In this document: positions 54,151 to 61,338 of the stretch, one piece after another
Numbering within the stretch: position 1 is the stretch's first letter
Layout of the letters: each line of letters begins with the position of its first letter
Assembly: GCF_000314005.1 (NCBI RefSeq)
Contig: NZ_JH980292.1
Coordinates: 2,311,725-2,375,724 of the forward strand
Direction: 5' to 3'
DNA length: 64,000 nt
Origin: Spirulina subsalsa PCC 9445
GTDB taxonomy: Bacteria > Cyanobacteriota > Cyanobacteriia > Cyanobacteriales > Spirulinaceae
Notes under the pieces: model-generated
Told to the model about the DNA's origin: nothing
Databases searched by the model: none
Seen by the model: the letters and a program-made list of their open reading frames with translations, nothing else
Translations under genes and position numbers: made by a program

Positions 54151-55569
54151 ATGACACCTGAAGAGTTCCTAGAGTTTGCCCGCGTTTTACCAGAACCCCT
54201 GTTATTAGTCACCGTTCGAGGGGATATTTTAAATCTGAATCAACCTACTGCTAAATTACTCCAGCGCAACCGGAAAGACTTGCGCGGGGCGAGTTTATTT
54301 GACTTGGTAGAAGATGAGGTGGAGACTGTGCAGAATTATCTGCAAACCTGCGGTAGAAGTCGGCAACTAACTCTAGGCTCTTTAACCTTTACCCTGCCCG
54401 GAGAGGTTCTCATTTGCCGTGCAGAAGGGGGAGTCTTACAACCTGCTTCTGGGGACTCCCCCGCCTTAATTTTACTGCGCTTGGAGCAACGAGCCTCTGC
54501 GAATTTAGATTTTGCCGTTTTAAATCAAAAGATTGACGAACTCAGCGAAGAAATTCATCGTCGCAAACAGGTAGAATCAGAACTGGTGGAAAAAAATAGC
54601 CAGATAACTCATGCTTTGCAGCAACTAAAAACCACACAAATCAAACTCATTCAAACTGAAAAAATGTCCAGCTTAGGACAATTAGTTGCAGGAATTTGTC
54701 ATGAGGTGAATAATCCTGTGAGTTTTATTCATGGCAATTTATCTCATGCTGAAGAGTATGTTCAAAATTTGGTTGAGTTAATTCGTTTATATCAGGAAGA
54801 GTATCCCGATGTACCCCCCCATATTAAGGAGTATCAAGCAGAGGTTGATCTTGATTTTATTCTCCAAGATTTAGATAGTTTACTGGGTTCAATGCGTATG
54901 GGAACCCAGCGTATTTTAGAAATTGTTCAATCCCTGCGTAACTTCTCCCGTCTAGATCAATCCGAGGCTAAAGCCGTGGATATTCACGACGGTATCGAAA
55001 GCACATTGTTGATTTTGCGCAACCGTTTAGGGACACCTTTACGAGGTTCTCCGATTGAGGTCATTCGGGACTATAACGACTTGCCTTTAATTCATTGCTA
55101 TCCCGGTCAACTAAATCAAGTGTTTATGAATTTGATCAGTAATGCCATTGATGCGTTAATTGAAGCAGATATAGCGCGCAATAGTGACGAGCTTGAACAG
55201 TATCCTGCTCAACTGTACATTTCTACAAAACAGGTTAATTCTGAGACAATAGGTATTACGATTAAAGACAATGGCTTAGGCATTTGTGAGCAAGTCTGTC
55301 CGCATATTTTTGATCCGTTTTTTACGACCAAACCTGTGGGGAAAGGGACAGGATTAGGACTTTCAATTAGTTATAAAATTATCACAGACCTCCATCAAGG
55401 GCAATTAATCTGTCATTCTGTTCCGGGTCAAGGTTCAGAATTTAGGGTAGAAATTCCTGCCCGTCAATATTCCTCTGCGGCTCAACCCGAATCCACTCGG
55501 AGAGGATCTAATCTGCTTCCGACCCAACCTGAATCTAGTCAGATAGGCTCTAATCTTTTAGTCGGTTAA
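54151..55569 (+). CDS. PAS sensor histidine kinase paired with MetOD1 protein
   Basis: A 472-aa soluble kinase. PAS-like domain at about 10-115, a coiled segment about 120-170, phospho-acceptor H184 in AGICHEVNNPVSFI, a helical insertion typical of this kinase class (IRLYQEEYPDVPPHI), N-box NLISNAIDAL and GKGTGLGLSISYKI. The tail has two copies of a QPES...SNLL unit. The kinase core is closely related to that of the Amt-HK (2391) and MASE1-HK (61339). A signal transferred from the upstream MetOD1 protein is inferred. Confidence 0.85.
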   Translation: MTPEEFLEFARVLPEPLLLVTVRGDILNLNQPTAKLLQRNRKDLRGASLFDLVEDEVETVQNYLQTCGRSRQLTLGSLTFTLPGEVLICRAEGGVLQPASGDSPALILLRLEQRASANLDFAVLNQKIDELSEEIHRRKQVESELVEKNSQITHALQQLKTTQIKLIQTEKMSSLGQLVAGICHEVNNPVSFIHGNLSHAEEYVQNLVELIRLYQEEYPDVPPHIKEYQAEVDLDFILQDLDSLLGSMRMGTQRILEIVQSLRNFSRLDQSEAKAVDIHDGIESTLLILRNRLGTPLRGSPIEVIRDYNDLPLIHCYPGQLNQVFMNLISNAIDALIEADIARNSDELEQYPAQLYISTKQVNSETIGITIKDNGLGICEQVCPHIFDPFFTTKPVGKGTGLGLSISYKIITDLHQGQLICHSVPGQGSEFRVEIPARQYSSAAQPESTRRGSNLLPTQPESSQIGSNLLVG

Positions 55570-55586
55570 TAGGGCTTGCTGAATAA
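55570..55586. repeat. 17-base shared element directly after a kinase stop, copy 1
   Basis: TAGGGCTTGCTGAATAA follows the TAA of the kinase gene. The identical 17 bases, on the minus strand, lie at 61320-61336, 2 bases past the stop of the MASE1 kinase. Confidence 0.6.
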
Positions 55587-55669
55587 TTCCGAGAGTTGGT
55601 GGGAGCAGGGGAGAGGGAATAGGTAATAGGTAATGGGGAATACTAATTAATTCCCGATTCCCCTGTTCC

Positions 55670-56212
55670 CTATTCCCTAACCTTGATGACTGAGGGAATT
55701 TGATGGAGAATCTCCTGCACAATTTGCTCAGGGGTTTGTTCCGGTTCGAGGGTGATTTTGAGATCCGCTTGAGCATAAAAACTCTGACGTTGTTCTAAGA
55801 GTTGGCTTAAACGGGCTGGGAGGTTTTCGACTTCTAGTAAGGGTCGGGTAGTATCTCCTTGTAATCGTTGGACTAACAGGGAAACGGGGGCATCTAACCA
55901 GATAACTAAACCATTTTGGAGGTAACTCCAATTGCGGGGACGGATGACGATTCCTCCCCCGGTTGCGATCGCGCATCGAGTATAAGCGCAGACTTGTTCC
56001 AACACCTGACTCTCTAAATCTCGAAATGCTGCCTCTCCCTCACAGGCGAAAATCTCAGGAATCGTCGTTTGAGCCACCTTTTCAATTAGGCTATCTGTGT
56101 CCAAAAAGTGATAACCCAATTGACGGGCTAAACCTTCCCCCACTGTACTTTTCCCACAGCCCATCATCCCCACAAGAAACACACTCATTCCTTTTAATAA
56201 TTCACCCACCAC
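55670..56212 (-). CDS. aroK: Shikimate kinase
   Basis: A 180-aa protein, normal AroK length. Walker A GMMGCGKST, the D in DTDSLIE near 38-44, the R in AFRDLE, the GGG at ATGGGIVIRPRN, and the lid R in DTTRPLL. It phosphorylates shikimate in aromatic amino-acid synthesis. ATG 56212; an alternative start is 56188 (MSVFLVG). Confidence 0.93.
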   Translation of the reverse strand: MVGELLKGMSVFLVGMMGCGKSTVGEGLARQLGYHFLDTDSLIEKVAQTTIPEIFACEGEAAFRDLESQVLEQVCAYTRCAIATGGGIVIRPRNWSYLQNGLVIWLDAPVSLLVQRLQGDTTRPLLEVENLPARLSQLLEQRQSFYAQADLKITLEPEQTPEQIVQEILHQIPSVIKVRE

Positions 56213-56268
56213 TGTTAATTTTTCTCCTACTCTTTATTCCCTATTCCCCATTCCCTGTTCCCTGTTCC
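56213..56268. repeat. Heptanucleotide repeat spacer
   Basis: TTATTCCCTATTCCCCATTC followed by two TTCCCTG copies. Same class as 30947-31113 and 63520-63560. Confidence 0.6.
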
Positions 56269-56943
56269 CTAAATCCAATCCTCCTCATCCGTTGAAGAGT
56301 CAGGGCGAAACGGTGGTGTAATCACCCGATAATCCGCCTCATAAATATTATCAGTTTGGCGGGCGGGTTCTTCGGCAGTCGGTTGAGAAGTTCTTTCCCC
56401 GTACTGTTGACGGTAAACGGTTCCCTCTTTTTGGGTTTGGGGGGGAGGCTGGGGGACTTCATAACTGGGGGGAGGGTTGCGATAGTCCTCACGGGGAGGC
56501 TGGGGGACTTCGTAACTACGGGTAGGGTCGCGATAGTCTTCACGGGGTCGAGGACGGGGAATGGTGCGTTCACGGGGAGGTTCTTCAATATCCCACTCCT
56601 CCTCCCCCGGTGCGTCCCAATCTTCCGAGAGAGGTCTGTCCCAGCCATTGCTATCCTGAAGGCGGGTTTTTGCTCCTTCTGAGGCGTTTTCCGACTCTCG
56701 ATACCGGGGAGCCGGTTGAGGGGGGGTACGGGGTCTAGAAGAGGCGGAAACGGGGCGATAGTTGAGGATTTGTAAAAGGATGCTGGTTAAAATTCCGGCT
56801 GCGATCGCCAACACCAACCAAATAGCCACCGGAAGAGATGCCGTCGTAGACCCAAACAGCACCAACGGCAACAGAGGGACCCAATTTTGAGCCACCAGCA
56901 AGACTAACCCCAAAACCAGTAACAAGAGAACAAAAATCTGCAT
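56269..56943 (-). CDS. LapA-domain membrane protein with repeat tail
   Basis: ATG 56943 overlaps the TGA of ubiX (TGATG), indicating translational coupling; the longer frame to 57000 is not used. About 224 aa. Two N-terminal membrane segments of the LapA type (FVLLLLVLGLVLLVAQNW and LVLAIAAGILTSILLQIL) are followed by a disordered hydrophilic tail with near-repeats of DYRDPTRSYEVPQPP and DYRNPPPSYEVPQPP. LapA proteins help membrane or LPS assembly in enterobacteria; here the role is unknown. Confidence 0.7.
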   Translation of the reverse strand: MQIFVLLLLVLGLVLLVAQNWVPLLPLVLFGSTTASLPVAIWLVLAIAAGILTSILLQILNYRPVSASSRPRTPPQPAPRYRESENASEGAKTRLQDSNGWDRPLSEDWDAPGEEEWDIEEPPRERTIPRPRPREDYRDPTRSYEVPQPPREDYRNPPPSYEVPQPPPQTQKEGTVYRQQYGERTSQPTAEEPARQTDNIYEADYRVITPPFRPDSSTDEEDWI

Positions 56944-57572
56944 CAATCCTCCCCCTTTCCTTGGTTCATGCCCCCCTGCCAACGTTGGAGGGGAACACAA
57001 TCTATCTCGAACTGGTCTAACGCCCGGGCTACCACAAAATCCACTAAATCCTCAATGGTTTGGGGGTGATGGTACCAAGCGGGAATCGCTGGCACAATTC
57101 GCGTTCCTGCTTCAGCGAGAGTCGTGAGATTGCGCAGGTGAATCACACTCAAAGGAGTTTCCCGAGGGACAAGCACCAACTTCCGCCCCTCCTTTAACTG
57201 TACATCCGCCGCTCGTTCCAGTAAATCGGAACTTAACCCTTGGGCAATTTTTGCCACCGTACTCATGCTACAGGGAATCACCAGCATTCCCAACGTGGGG
57301 AAAGACCCACTGGCAATCGTAGCCCCCACATCTCCCCAACGGTGACAGCGTAACACCCCCTGACTGGGATTTCCTGCCTGTTCTCGCCAAAAAATGGCTT
57401 GTTCCTCTGGGTCTGGGGGCATTCGGATATTATGTTCTGCTTGCCAAACCATATAGGCCGCTTTTGAGGCAACAATATCTAGGGTATAGTCGGCACTGAG
57501 GAGATATTTAATCGCCCGGACGGCATAAATTAGGCCACTGGCACCACTAATGCCAAGAGTGAGAGGTTTCAT
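56943..57572 (-). CDS. ubiX: Flavin prenyltransferase UbiX
   Basis: A 209-aa protein. FMN-binding GISGASGLIYAVR near 8-20, SGSFPTLGMLVIPCSMSTVA, and the LVPRETPLSVIHLRNL segment, all characteristic of UbiX. It prenylates FMN using dimethylallyl phosphate to make the cofactor of the decarboxylase UbiD. No ubiD is adjacent. The stop codon overlaps the start of the LapA-like gene. Confidence 0.92.
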   Translation of the reverse strand: MKPLTLGISGASGLIYAVRAIKYLLSADYTLDIVASKAAYMVWQAEHNIRMPPDPEEQAIFWREQAGNPSQGVLRCHRWGDVGATIASGSFPTLGMLVIPCSMSTVAKIAQGLSSDLLERAADVQLKEGRKLVLVPRETPLSVIHLRNLTTLAEAGTRIVPAIPAWYHHPQTIEDLVDFVVARALDQFEIDCVPLQRWQGGMNQGKGED

Positions 57573-57591
57573 AAAGTGAACCGTAAACAGA

Positions 57592-58344
57592 TTAACTCAA
57601 AGCAAAAGCATCAATCATCTTAATTAACGTTTTATCCCCCAACCCTTTCACGGAAGCGACGACATCACCATACCCGCGAAAAACCTGCTGAGGTTGTTTG
57701 TCCCGTGCCGTTATAATTGCATTGGCTAAAATACTCGCTCGGGGAATATTTCGCCGTTCTAATTCCGAGCGTAAGGACTTCCCATCTAACACATTCAGCG
57801 AGTCTAATAACCCCATCACTGCCCCAGAAGGTTCAGCAGACGTTTCGGGTGGGGGTGCGGTTTCCAGTACCGTCATTCTCTCCGCTAACTGTTCATATAA
57901 ACGGTTAAACTCAGCCCGAATGTCTTGCCCTTGTTGCTCTAAACGTTGTTCTAAATCTAATAGGCGTTGGTCATCTTGTGCCGGAACAACAGGAGAGGCT
58001 GCGGGGGGTTCAACAGTTAGGGGAATGGCGGGACTCTGTGCTTCGAGAAAAGCCGCCAACTGTTCTACAACATAACTCTGTTGTTCAGGCTGAATGACAA
58101 AAGCGTTGACCACTTCTCCCTGACTCGGATTCTTTTCTCTCGCCCGCATCGCCGCATGATAGGCCAGTTCTCCGGCGATTAATTCGTAACTCTCAAACCC
58201 TGCTTTTTTCACAATAACAGGTTGTAAAAGTCCCTCAACGTTCAGAATATGATCGGCTAGTTTTTCTACTTGCTCCTCACTAAAATTAGAACGGGGAGTA
58301 TTGCATATAATGTTCTCAATGTCAATCATTAAAAAAATAACCAT
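57592..58344 (-). CDS. ParB-N-like protein with coiled coil, partner of ParA
   Basis: A 250-aa protein. Residues about 5-85 resemble the ParB N-terminal domain (NFSEEQVEKLADHI, LLQPVIVKKAGFESYELIAGE). The CTP-binding box GERRxRA reads GELAYHA (58-64), losing its arginines. No helix-turn-helix for parS binding follows. A coiled-coil helix (about 125-160, RLLDLEQRLEQQGQDIRAEF), a Pro/Ala linker and a C-terminal helical domain ending VKGLGDKTLIKMIDAF (helix-hairpin-helix-like) follow. A GGAG site precedes ATG 58344. It starts 24 bases after the ParA stop. Confidence 0.7.
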   Translation of the reverse strand: MVIFLMIDIENIICNTPRSNFSEEQVEKLADHILNVEGLLQPVIVKKAGFESYELIAGELAYHAAMRAREKNPSQGEVVNAFVIQPEQQSYVVEQLAAFLEAQSPAIPLTVEPPAASPVVPAQDDQRLLDLEQRLEQQGQDIRAEFNRLYEQLAERMTVLETAPPPETSAEPSGAVMGLLDSLNVLDGKSLRSELERRNIPRASILANAIITARDKQPQQVFRGYGDVVASVKGLGDKTLIKMIDAFALS

Positions 58345-58368
58345 TTGTTATCTCCTTCCACTTCAATA

Positions 58369-59244
58369 TTATGGGTCTATTTGGCTCAACACTTCATCAG
58401 CTAACTGTTCAAACTCCAAGGCGGAGGCTTTGGCTTCTTGAGGGGCTTTTAAGGCATAATCTAGGATAGATTGGGGGGCTGGGATTTCTAAATCGCCCAT
58501 GACAACGGTTTGGTGAATACATTTAGAAAGGGCAGTTTTTTCTAGGATTATGGTTTCCATCAAGGGAAAGTTATAAACCTCCGTAATGGCAAGTTGATGT
58601 TTGGGAAATGTATGTTTTAAATACATGGGATTGGGGGAAATCTTAGAGGGTAAAACACCTAAAATTTTTAGGGGTTCTTTGCCTAAACCTTCCCGATTTT
58701 CATTAATAATGGAGGTCACAAAATCGCTAACACTGGATAACCCCTGATTAGAAAAGGGCTTTAAGTCTGAGGGAATAATCAGATAATCAGCCGCCGTAAG
58801 GGAGGCTTGGGCATATAAATCCAAGGAGGGGGGAGTATCAATAATAACAAAATCGTACTGATCTGTCACTTTATCCAGTTTGCGCGCTAAACGGATAGCG
58901 GTACTGGCAAAGCGGCTTAAATTAGGTTGTTGGGAAATGAGGGTGATATGAGAGGGAACGACATCAATTTCTGGCTGGTTAAAATAATTTGAGGGTTTCA
59001 CTACATCTTCAACAAAGATGAGATGGGTATTTTCTAGGAGGTGGTAAACATTGCAAGTTTTGAGATCATCATCCTGCTCAAATTCAAACTTAATTAATCC
59101 CGTGGCGAAGGTGCTGTTAGCTTGTGCGTCGATGTCTACTAATAAAATCCGTTTTCCCCGTTTGCGCAAGGCGGCAGCTAGGTTAACGGCTACGGTTGTT
59201 TTCCCGACTCCCCCTTTGTGGTGATAAATCGCAATGGTTTTCAT
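58369..59244 (-). CDS. ParA-family ATPase
   Basis: A 291-aa protein with a canonical deviant Walker A KGGVGKT (K10, K15), switch I VDIDAQANST, and Walker B FVIIDTPPSLDLY. Full length for Soj/ParA. It forms the upstream gene of a two-gene unit with the ParB-like protein. ParA ATPases move DNA or protein cargo by cycling on the nucleoid; cargo here is unknown. The pair lies among biosynthetic genes, so it does not look like a recent plasmid insert. Confidence 0.87.
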   Translation of the reverse strand: MKTIAIYHHKGGVGKTTVAVNLAAALRKRGKRILLVDIDAQANSTFATGLIKFEFEQDDDLKTCNVYHLLENTHLIFVEDVVKPSNYFNQPEIDVVPSHITLISQQPNLSRFASTAIRLARKLDKVTDQYDFVIIDTPPSLDLYAQASLTAADYLIIPSDLKPFSNQGLSSVSDFVTSIINENREGLGKEPLKILGVLPSKISPNPMYLKHTFPKHQLAITEVYNFPLMETIILEKTALSKCIHQTVVMGDLEIPAPQSILDYALKAPQEAKASALEFEQLADEVLSQIDP

Positions 59245-59341
59245 GATTGTCCTCCCGAAACCCTATCCCGTCGTGGGTGGGGTTGTTGACCTGCTACTGA
59301 AACAATGGTTAGGATATCCCTCTAGCCTATCATTGAATCGG

Positions 59342-59755
59342 TTAGGGGCGAATTTGGAGGCGTTGGTACTCGATTTTGATACAGGCGTTCAGAATCACGT
59401 TTAACCCGGCTTCTCGGGCGATTTGGGCGGCGCTGGGGTGGATAATGCCCAATTGAGTCCAGAGGGTTTTAGCTTGGATGGCGATCGCACTTTTGACAAT
59501 TTCCGGTAAAAACTCCCCCCGTCGAAACACATTCACCAAATCAATGGGGGCGGGAATCTCTTCCAAACAACGATAACAGGGCTGTCCGTCTAGGGTTTCC
59601 AGTCGGGGATTGACTGGATAGACGAGATAGCCCTGTTGGGTGAGAAATTGACCGACTCGGTAACTGTCCCGGTGTGGTTTGTTGGAGTAGCCGATTAAGG
59701 CAATGGTTTGAGTTTGCGTGAGAATCTCGCGTAATGCGGCATCATCAATTTGCAT
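59342..59755 (-). CDS. CoA-binding protein (YccU type)
   Basis: A 137-aa protein of the CoA-binding Rossmann fold: TQTIALIGYSNKPHRDSYRV with the glycine turn, LVYPVNPR near 44-51, and the TLWTQLGIIHPSAAQIAREA helix. Stand-alone forms of this domain are common; the function is unclear. Start ATG 59755. Confidence 0.85.
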   Translation of the reverse strand: MQIDDAALREILTQTQTIALIGYSNKPHRDSYRVGQFLTQQGYLVYPVNPRLETLDGQPCYRCLEEIPAPIDLVNVFRRGEFLPEIVKSAIAIQAKTLWTQLGIIHPSAAQIAREAGLNVILNACIKIEYQRLQIRP

Positions 59756-59779
59756 ACAGTGTGAAGTGTGAGGAAAGGA

Positions 59780-60265
59780 TTAACGACCGAGTTTGTCTTG
59801 ACACATTCCAATCATTCTCAAGTCATTGGCTGTTACTTCTAGGGGGGATAAACCTTCTAAACTCATTCCGGCGGCGGCGGGACGATTCACCGAAGCGCTG
59901 AGGGTTTCTGTTTCCCGCACGGCGATATCATGGCTAAACCGTTCGTTGGTGTAGCTATCGACTACGGTTAAGGCTAAGTTTGTCCCTTGAGGACGACCAT
60001 AGAAGCAGTCAAAGGAGGAATACGGCTGATAAACAGCCCCTGTGACTTGACCATCTTGCACTTCAAAGGTCATGTAGACGGCACCGAGTTGGTCTGCTTC
60101 GGGAACTTCCCCGTAAAGATAGACCCCATCCCGGAGGAAGGCTGGGCTATTCCCTTGTACTTGTGTTTCTTCGTTGGCGATCGCACTTTGAGTAAAAATT
60201 ACGCCAAAAGAAAGGGAAAGTAAAGCGGTGGTTAAGGTTAAAGCAAAAGTGCGTGGATTAAACAT
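59780..60265 (-). CDS. Exported protein, unknown function
   Basis: A 161-aa protein with a signal peptide of about 30 residues (ends SAIANEE). The mature part is beta-rich: DGVYLYGEVPEADQLGAVYM and VTGAVYQPYSSFDCFYGRPQ, with a pair of cysteines (one here and one near the end, GMCQDKL) that may form a disulfide. No family recognised. Start ATG 60265. Confidence 0.7.
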   Translation of the reverse strand: MFNPRTFALTLTTALLSLSFGVIFTQSAIANEETQVQGNSPAFLRDGVYLYGEVPEADQLGAVYMTFEVQDGQVTGAVYQPYSSFDCFYGRPQGTNLALTVVDSYTNERFSHDIAVRETETLSASVNRPAAAGMSLEGLSPLEVTANDLRMIGMCQDKLGR

Positions 60266-60671
60266 GATTCCGAGTCCCTGTGATTGAGAACAATTTCAAT
60301 ATCTCGTGTTTCCGGGATCTTCTCAGTGATGTCGTCTCACTCTCCCGGTGAGTTTAAACAGCTATCTGCGTGATTACTCGCACCCTTTGGGGTGATAAAC
60401 AGGTTTTTACTCTGTGATCAAAATCAATGCGTAGCCGATACTCTTATGGTATCAAGTAAATCTACGGGGGAACGGTATATCAAGTTTTTTCTCAGAGTGT
60501 AAAGTATCGTAAATTTGCGGAGGGGTGCTATACCTCCCATGTTAGCATGAAAGGCTAGTTTGGCAAGTTCATATTTTAGTCGCTACAGCGTGGGATTTTG
60601 AACTAATATTCATATTTTGTAGGTTGGGTGAAGCGGCAGCGCAACCCAACCAAAAGGCAAGAACTTAATTT
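60266..60671. other. Gene-free region upstream of the exported protein
   Basis: No ORF. It contains a dispersed palindromic repeat at 60619-60656 and a minus-strand hairpin GGGAGGTATAGCACCCCTCC at about 60519-60538. The rest shows nothing I can assign. Confidence 0.5.
60619..60656. repeat. Dispersed palindromic repeat, copy 5 (inverted)
   Basis: GTAGGTTGGGTGAAGCGG and CAGCGCAACCCAACC. Reverse orientation of the copies at 20346, 22061 and 22152. Confidence 0.7.
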
Positions 60672-61060
60672 TTAGTAATTGTCAAAAAGTGCTAGGTAAG
60701 GCTCATAACGATATAGTCGATTACGTTGCCATCCTGTAATTTCTTTTAGTAAACCTAGTTCTTGAAATTGGTCAACTAATTTATTGGCAGTCACATAAGC
60801 ACACCCTAAATTTTTTTCAATGAATCGAATATTAACAAGGGGTTGCTCAAATAATAAATCTAATAAACGTACATCGCCACAAATAAATCAGGATTAGGTA
60901 AAATCGAAATTACGCCATCAAGACGACCTAAAGCCCTGTCTGCATCAGAAAGCAAGCGTGTAAGCTCAGAATCCATGTTTATAGGGGGATTAGGCGGTAA
61001 AGGTGCAGGAATGAAAGCTGTGTAACCTTCAACTTGTTTTATAAATTGACCCGAACGCAT
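60672..61060 (-). pseudogene. Fic-family protein with internal deletion
   Basis: The N-terminal piece (60860-61060) reads MRSGQFIKQVEGYTAFIPAP and then ...ADRALGRLDGV, ILPNPDLFVAMYV: the Fic N-terminal domain. The C-terminal piece (60672-60875) is in another frame: DVRLLDLLFEQPLVNIRFIE through TANKLVDQFQELGLLKEITG, the winged-helix end of Fic proteins. The catalytic HPFxxGNGR core between them is gone. The junction is at about 60870, at the shared bases GATGTACG. The product cannot AMPylate. Confidence 0.75.
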
Positions 61061-61215
61061 AATAAGAACTAACAAGGAGGACTCTTATTTTAGATCACTA
61101 AAATATGATCCACAATCAGCAATCTTATTTTATTTTTTGATATTTTTGTAAAATAAGATTTTTTGTAGTAGGATTGGCTCTAGCCAAATGTAGTCATAGT
61201 ATTGCTCTTGGGCTT

Positions 61216-61250
61216 TTGACACTCCCCCTCTTGCCTCCCCCCACGAGTGG
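61216..61250 (-). mobile_element. Solo right-end-like relic, second of the TCAA type
   Basis: On the minus strand it runs from CACTCGTGGGGGGAGG to GGGAGTGTCAA, the same ending as 5107-5140. No transposase is attached. Confidence 0.4.
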
Positions 61251-61319
61251 TCACTGTATCTCGACTTCGCTTGATAACCACAAAGTCATTTGCGTAGCGT
61301 GACCCAGCAAAGTCCAGAG

Positions 61320-61336
61320 TTATTCAGCAAGCCCTA
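61320..61336. repeat. 17-base shared element, copy 2
   Basis: Minus-strand TAGGGCTTGCTGAATAA, 2 bases after the stop of the MASE1 kinase; identical to 55570-55586. Confidence 0.6.
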
Positions 61337-61338
61337 GG

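Larger units (their letters stand above)
61061..61338. other. Intergenic region with right-end-like relic and shared 17-mer
   Basis: Contains a right-end-like foldback (61216-61250), the 17-base element (61320-61336) and an AT-rich upstream region for the Fic relic. No ORF. Confidence 0.5.

Noticed and set aside
58369-59244. Recent plasmid integration around parA
   Set aside because: Flanked by ubiX and a CoA-binding protein with no integrase, replication gene or terminal repeats; a chromosomal ParA is the simpler reading.
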